Shown piece after piece: positions 60,626-64,000 of a stretch of 64,000 nt of DNA (position 1 is the first letter of the stretch; each line of letters starts with the position of its first letter). Where the stretch lies: contig NC_089722.1 in NCBI RefSeq assembly GCF_035083965.1, positions 25,227,081-25,291,080 of the forward strand. Direction: 5' to 3'. This DNA is from Branchiostoma lanceolatum (taxonomy: Eukaryota > Chordata > Leptocardii > Amphioxiformes > Branchiostomatidae). A program made the position numbers and the translations under genes. The notes under the pieces were generated by a model. That model was not told where the DNA came from. It saw nothing but the letters and a program-made list of their open reading frames with translations, and ran no database searches.

Positions 60626-63600
60626 GTAAGATTGCATGTGAATGTGATATATTACCAATTAAACGTAACAAAATGTCGTTCAGGCCGTACATATTGTTGG
60701 CGCGCCAAAGGTAACGTTGCAAGAAAGCTTCAGTTGTAAAATACGTGATATCATTACTCATGCAGTATGTTTGGCAGCTGAATCGCTGCTTATAATAACG
60801 ACTGTGCCCATGTGTGTCGTCCAGGTCACGTAACCTATGTAGAATCAAGCACACACGCCCATAATTTTTCTGCACTCAATCTGTCTCGAAAGTGTTTGCA
60901 CGTGTCCTGAGCTTTTGTGTATCATCAGATGCAACAATCGGTCCTTTGTGAAAACGAAACGTTAGCTGTGTCCTTAAGAATGGGTAGGCCGGTTGAAGAT
61001 TATGTACTGGTTACGTTTCTCTGTTCTTTCAAGGTTTTCTTAACTGTTAAAAATGTTGCTTCTGGAAGAGTATACACCGGCGGGTTGCTATAGAAAGTGA
61101 AGAAATGGTTTTGACGCCTAACTCTGTCTCTAAGCTTTGAAAATGTGTACGTTAAATAGAGACGAAGCACACTACACTGCATTCTTGTTGCTTAGTCGTC
61201 TCACGCCCATACCGCTTGTACTGTTAACATGAGTGTCGGGGACAACACACAGCCTACCGCACCTCGGCACGACCGGAATTCAGCGCAGACTTGACTCTGG
61301 CCGCTGGTCATGTTAGGATGTGTGACGGTATGGCCAACTTCACCAGGACTTTTCAGACACATCTCGGAAGTAACGGTTCAACACGAAGAGTCGTTTCCAG
61401 AAATTTCACGTATATCATACAGTTGCAGCTCTTAATATACATGTATTTGCCATACACGGTGATGTTTAGATTTTATCCAGAATTACTATTGGAATGCTTT
61501 TTAAACACGTACGTTGTCCTTCAGCATGTAACCTGTGTAATTTGTTCGTGACGAAAGAAAACTATGTCATCACGTCACTTGTGGCTATCATCTGGGAATT
61601 CAATCAATCAATCAATCATTCAATCAATCAATTAAATCAGTCAATCAAAAATGTTTTAATTGATAAAGAGGCATTGCAACCAAGAGCTAAATTTTGCCTT
61701 CCTTTCATTAAGTGCACTTGGTTTATACACAAGGCATTCGAACTTCAAATGAAGACAGTGCATCGTACCTACCAAACAACTACCAAATGAGACTACATTT
61801 CCCCACCACTTGATACTACACACTGAACAGTAAGTCTAGGTGTTCCCTGTCTGACCTTAAGGTAATGTCCTGAACTTTATACCATGACATGTTAATCTAA
61901 GAAAGTACATGTAGTCACACGACCTTGACTTCTACAAACGTTATCTACATGTAATACATCTTAGATGTTAGAATCTTGAGTGATGAGCTAGACATCCATG
62001 TCTGAGCGTGAGGCCGATAGGTTCTGATGTAGTGTTTACTTTCGAACATTCACCTCATCGCACAAGTGTGATGATGAAGTCTGAAATCTCGTAAGGCGTT
62101 ATTTAAGAATACCAATGTGATAAGTAATGTGGTTTTAGGTTGAAACTTAAGGCATATTGCATCACAGACGCCACACTTGAGAAACATTCTGTCTACTTTC
62201 CGGTTTAGATTAGCACATAGACAAAAGGCCAGGTATAAAGTAAAACGAACTTCTCTTGAACATGTGTTTTCTGTTATCCGTGCTTGTGCTATCTTTGTAA
62301 TACTTGTGAGAACAAATTATGGCCACGGCCAGTCCTAAGTTAGTAAGAGGTCTATGTACATGTCTGCTCTTACGTTATTTGCCTGTAGGTACCTTGGCAG
62401 GGACTAGTGGTTAACAGTCTTGTCGTCGTGGCTGCACATGTGTATACATAGAGCATCCTACATCTTTACCCTGATGAGTAGTTATAGATAAAGCTAAAAA
62501 TAGCGACCTGTATAGGATGAGCTGCAGGTGTAAGTTGTTTTCCTAACACCCCGTAAATCTAACCCTGGTAGCATGTCTATTTAGAATCCATTATGTAAGC
62601 TTTTAATCATGCTGAAGTCAGACAGATGGCACTGACAATTCAGGGTGAACAGCAAGGTTGAATTTGCGCCGCGGGCAGTCATCTTTGGCCTTTTTTTGAG
62701 CTTGCATACATAAAATACACATGATATATTCATTAATCACACCTACAAGATACTAACTCTGATCTACTTGCTTCAGAACGTCATTGATAAAAGTACTTCA
62801 GAAAACAAACAAAAAACTTGCTAAAAGTCGAGGTCGCGTAGTGAATTAATTTTTTGATATTCAACATGAGTACACCTCGTCGCTGCAAACATCTTATCGA
62901 CTTTGAGAAGCCAGTGTCTGTGCAAAAATAAGAGTTTTTTTAACCCCGAAACCCTATGCGATCCAGGCTTAAGTATGGTATGCAATCAGTATCACATCTT
63001 AAACGATTTACGGAGAAGGAAAAGAAGCTTATGGCGCCTGGCGTGTGGTTTTACCCGGCTAGGAAGCTGGGCGGAAAGGAATCTTGGGAAAGGGGAAGGC
63101 CTATATTTTGTTTACAAGTGATTGATGATAACCGGTTGAACGATATGCTGTGCTCGAAACGCATGTTGCCTGTTTGCAATGGGGGTACTTTGTTAATTAG
63201 GCGGAGTGAGACACTAGATGTCGACGGTTATATTGCTGTCAAGTATTAGTCAGGAATATCCTGACCACAGCAGTATGGTGGATACGTAATGGCCAAGCTG
63301 TTTTAGATGATGGTCTCGTGCAATATTGAAGAATTTTGTCGTAAAGATAAGTGCTTGAATTTTGATCTAGTCTTGATCTATGCCAAGGTTTCTCAAACAT
63401 TAACAGATCAAGAAATTAAAATATTATTTTAGAATCTTTTAAAAAGGCCAAAGGATGAACTGTACACTGTTATGACCAAGCAAACGAACCACGAACGTAC
63501 AAAATTGTGGTTTACAAAAACGGACATGGCTGTGGCTGTGCAAGCTCGGCTTGCTAAACGCTAATTAGAAAGTAGTGGCGCTTTGCACACCAATTTCTCG

Positions 63601-64000
63601 GTCTGCTTGGAAGAAGACCGGATCAAGTAACCGAAGCGCTCTTCGGGCTTAGCCACGCTTGTTACAGCGGCGCGAGGATAATTTGGGGCAAGGCTGTGTC
63701 AAAACGTTTAAGTTGGAAACTGCCTTTTCTAGTAAAAAGAACAAAGCTTTGTGGCACAGCTAACAGTATAACTACACAGGTATCTTAGAGATCTTCGTTA
63801 CAGTCTTTGCAGTTCTTAAAAGCATTCCATACTGTGTTTAAGGGACCTCGGAATGCGTAGGAATGTATATACATAAATATTTCTATGTTTATACGTTCAT
63901 AGGAATGTGATTCAATATTCAAGAGAGTTCGGACCTCACAGACTGATTCATCAGAAATGCCCATCAAAATTGGCTTGACAAGACTGCAGCTGGCCATGGG
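60626..64000. other. intron/spacer with unassigned short frames
   Basis: Contains an (AATC)n-type tract at 61597-61650. No splice-supported exon was recognised. A 70-codon minus-strand frame at the window edge (63785-63997, MASCSLVKPILMGISDESVC) could be an exon running off the window, but support is thin. Confidence 0.4.
62956..63249 (+). CDS. unassigned 97-codon ORF
   Basis: MRSRLKYGMQSVSHLKRFTE, then EKKLMAPGVWFYPARKLGG, then FCLQVIDDNRLNDMLCSK, RMLPVCNGGTLLIRR, ending at TAG. The composition is protein-like, and the sequence is more GC-rich than its surroundings. A second open piece follows at about 63441-63563 (RPKDELYTVMTKQTNHERTK, then KTDMAVAVQARLAKR). No family recognised; it may be a remnant of a mobile or captured sequence. 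Confidence 0.25.
   Translation: MRSRLKYGMQSVSHLKRFTEKEKKLMAPGVWFYPARKLGGKESWERGRPIFCLQVIDDNRLNDMLCSKRMLPVCNGGTLLIRRSETLDVDGYIAVKY

Overview
The window looks like nuclear DNA of a cephalochordate (amphioxus, Branchiostoma-like). This is inferred from three things: compact multi-exon genes with GT-AG introns of about 0.3-2.5 kb, deuterostome-type orthologues (GRK2/3, B3GLCT), and many short fold-back/MITE-like repeats in introns and spacers. There are no operons, CRISPR arrays or prokaryotic features, and I saw no retrovirus-like or Polinton-like copies.

Layout. (1) 883-6649 (+): the 3' half of a GRK2/3-type G-protein-coupled-receptor kinase (end of kinase domain, RH part, PH domain, stop). 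(2) 6650-14.9 kb: 3' UTR and spacer with one orphan exon-like ORF (8353-8776), a repeat field rich in ATGCAAAT octamers and a large fold-back element. (3) 14894-19755 (+): a six-exon gene for a secreted 12-cysteine protein I do not recognise. (4) 20-28 kb: a repeat- and LINE-fragment-rich stretch with scattered exons that can be chained in phase (22500-27931, tentative). (5) 28846-30454 (-) and 32270-35348 (+): two divergent genes whose proteins share a seven-residue repeat (G-x-aromatic-x-N-T-x). A perfect RFX-type X-box lies between them. This is the best candidate for an undescribed system. (6) 37289-44895 (-): a complete 14-exon B3GLCT (496 codons). Its last codons and stop have been caught up in 99-bp and 51-bp tandem arrays. 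(7) 45379-55285 (+): a complete 17-exon gene for a TBC/RabGAP-like protein with a C-terminal coiled coil, head-to-head with B3GLCT across a 483-bp spacer. A 1.7-kb hAT-type element sits exactly at one of its splice donors. (8) 55.3-64 kb: mostly spacer, with the signal-peptide exon of another gene at 60492-60625.

Exon models were built by hand from splice consensus and reading-phase continuity. B3GLCT and GRK2 are anchored by remembered human sequences. The TBC-like, heptad-repeat and secreted genes rest on phase, splice sites and protein-like sequence. No database search was possible. GRK2 and B3GLCT work in unrelated places (receptor desensitisation; ER O-glucosyl-fucose on thrombospondin repeats). 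I see no functional cluster except the paired heptad-repeat genes.
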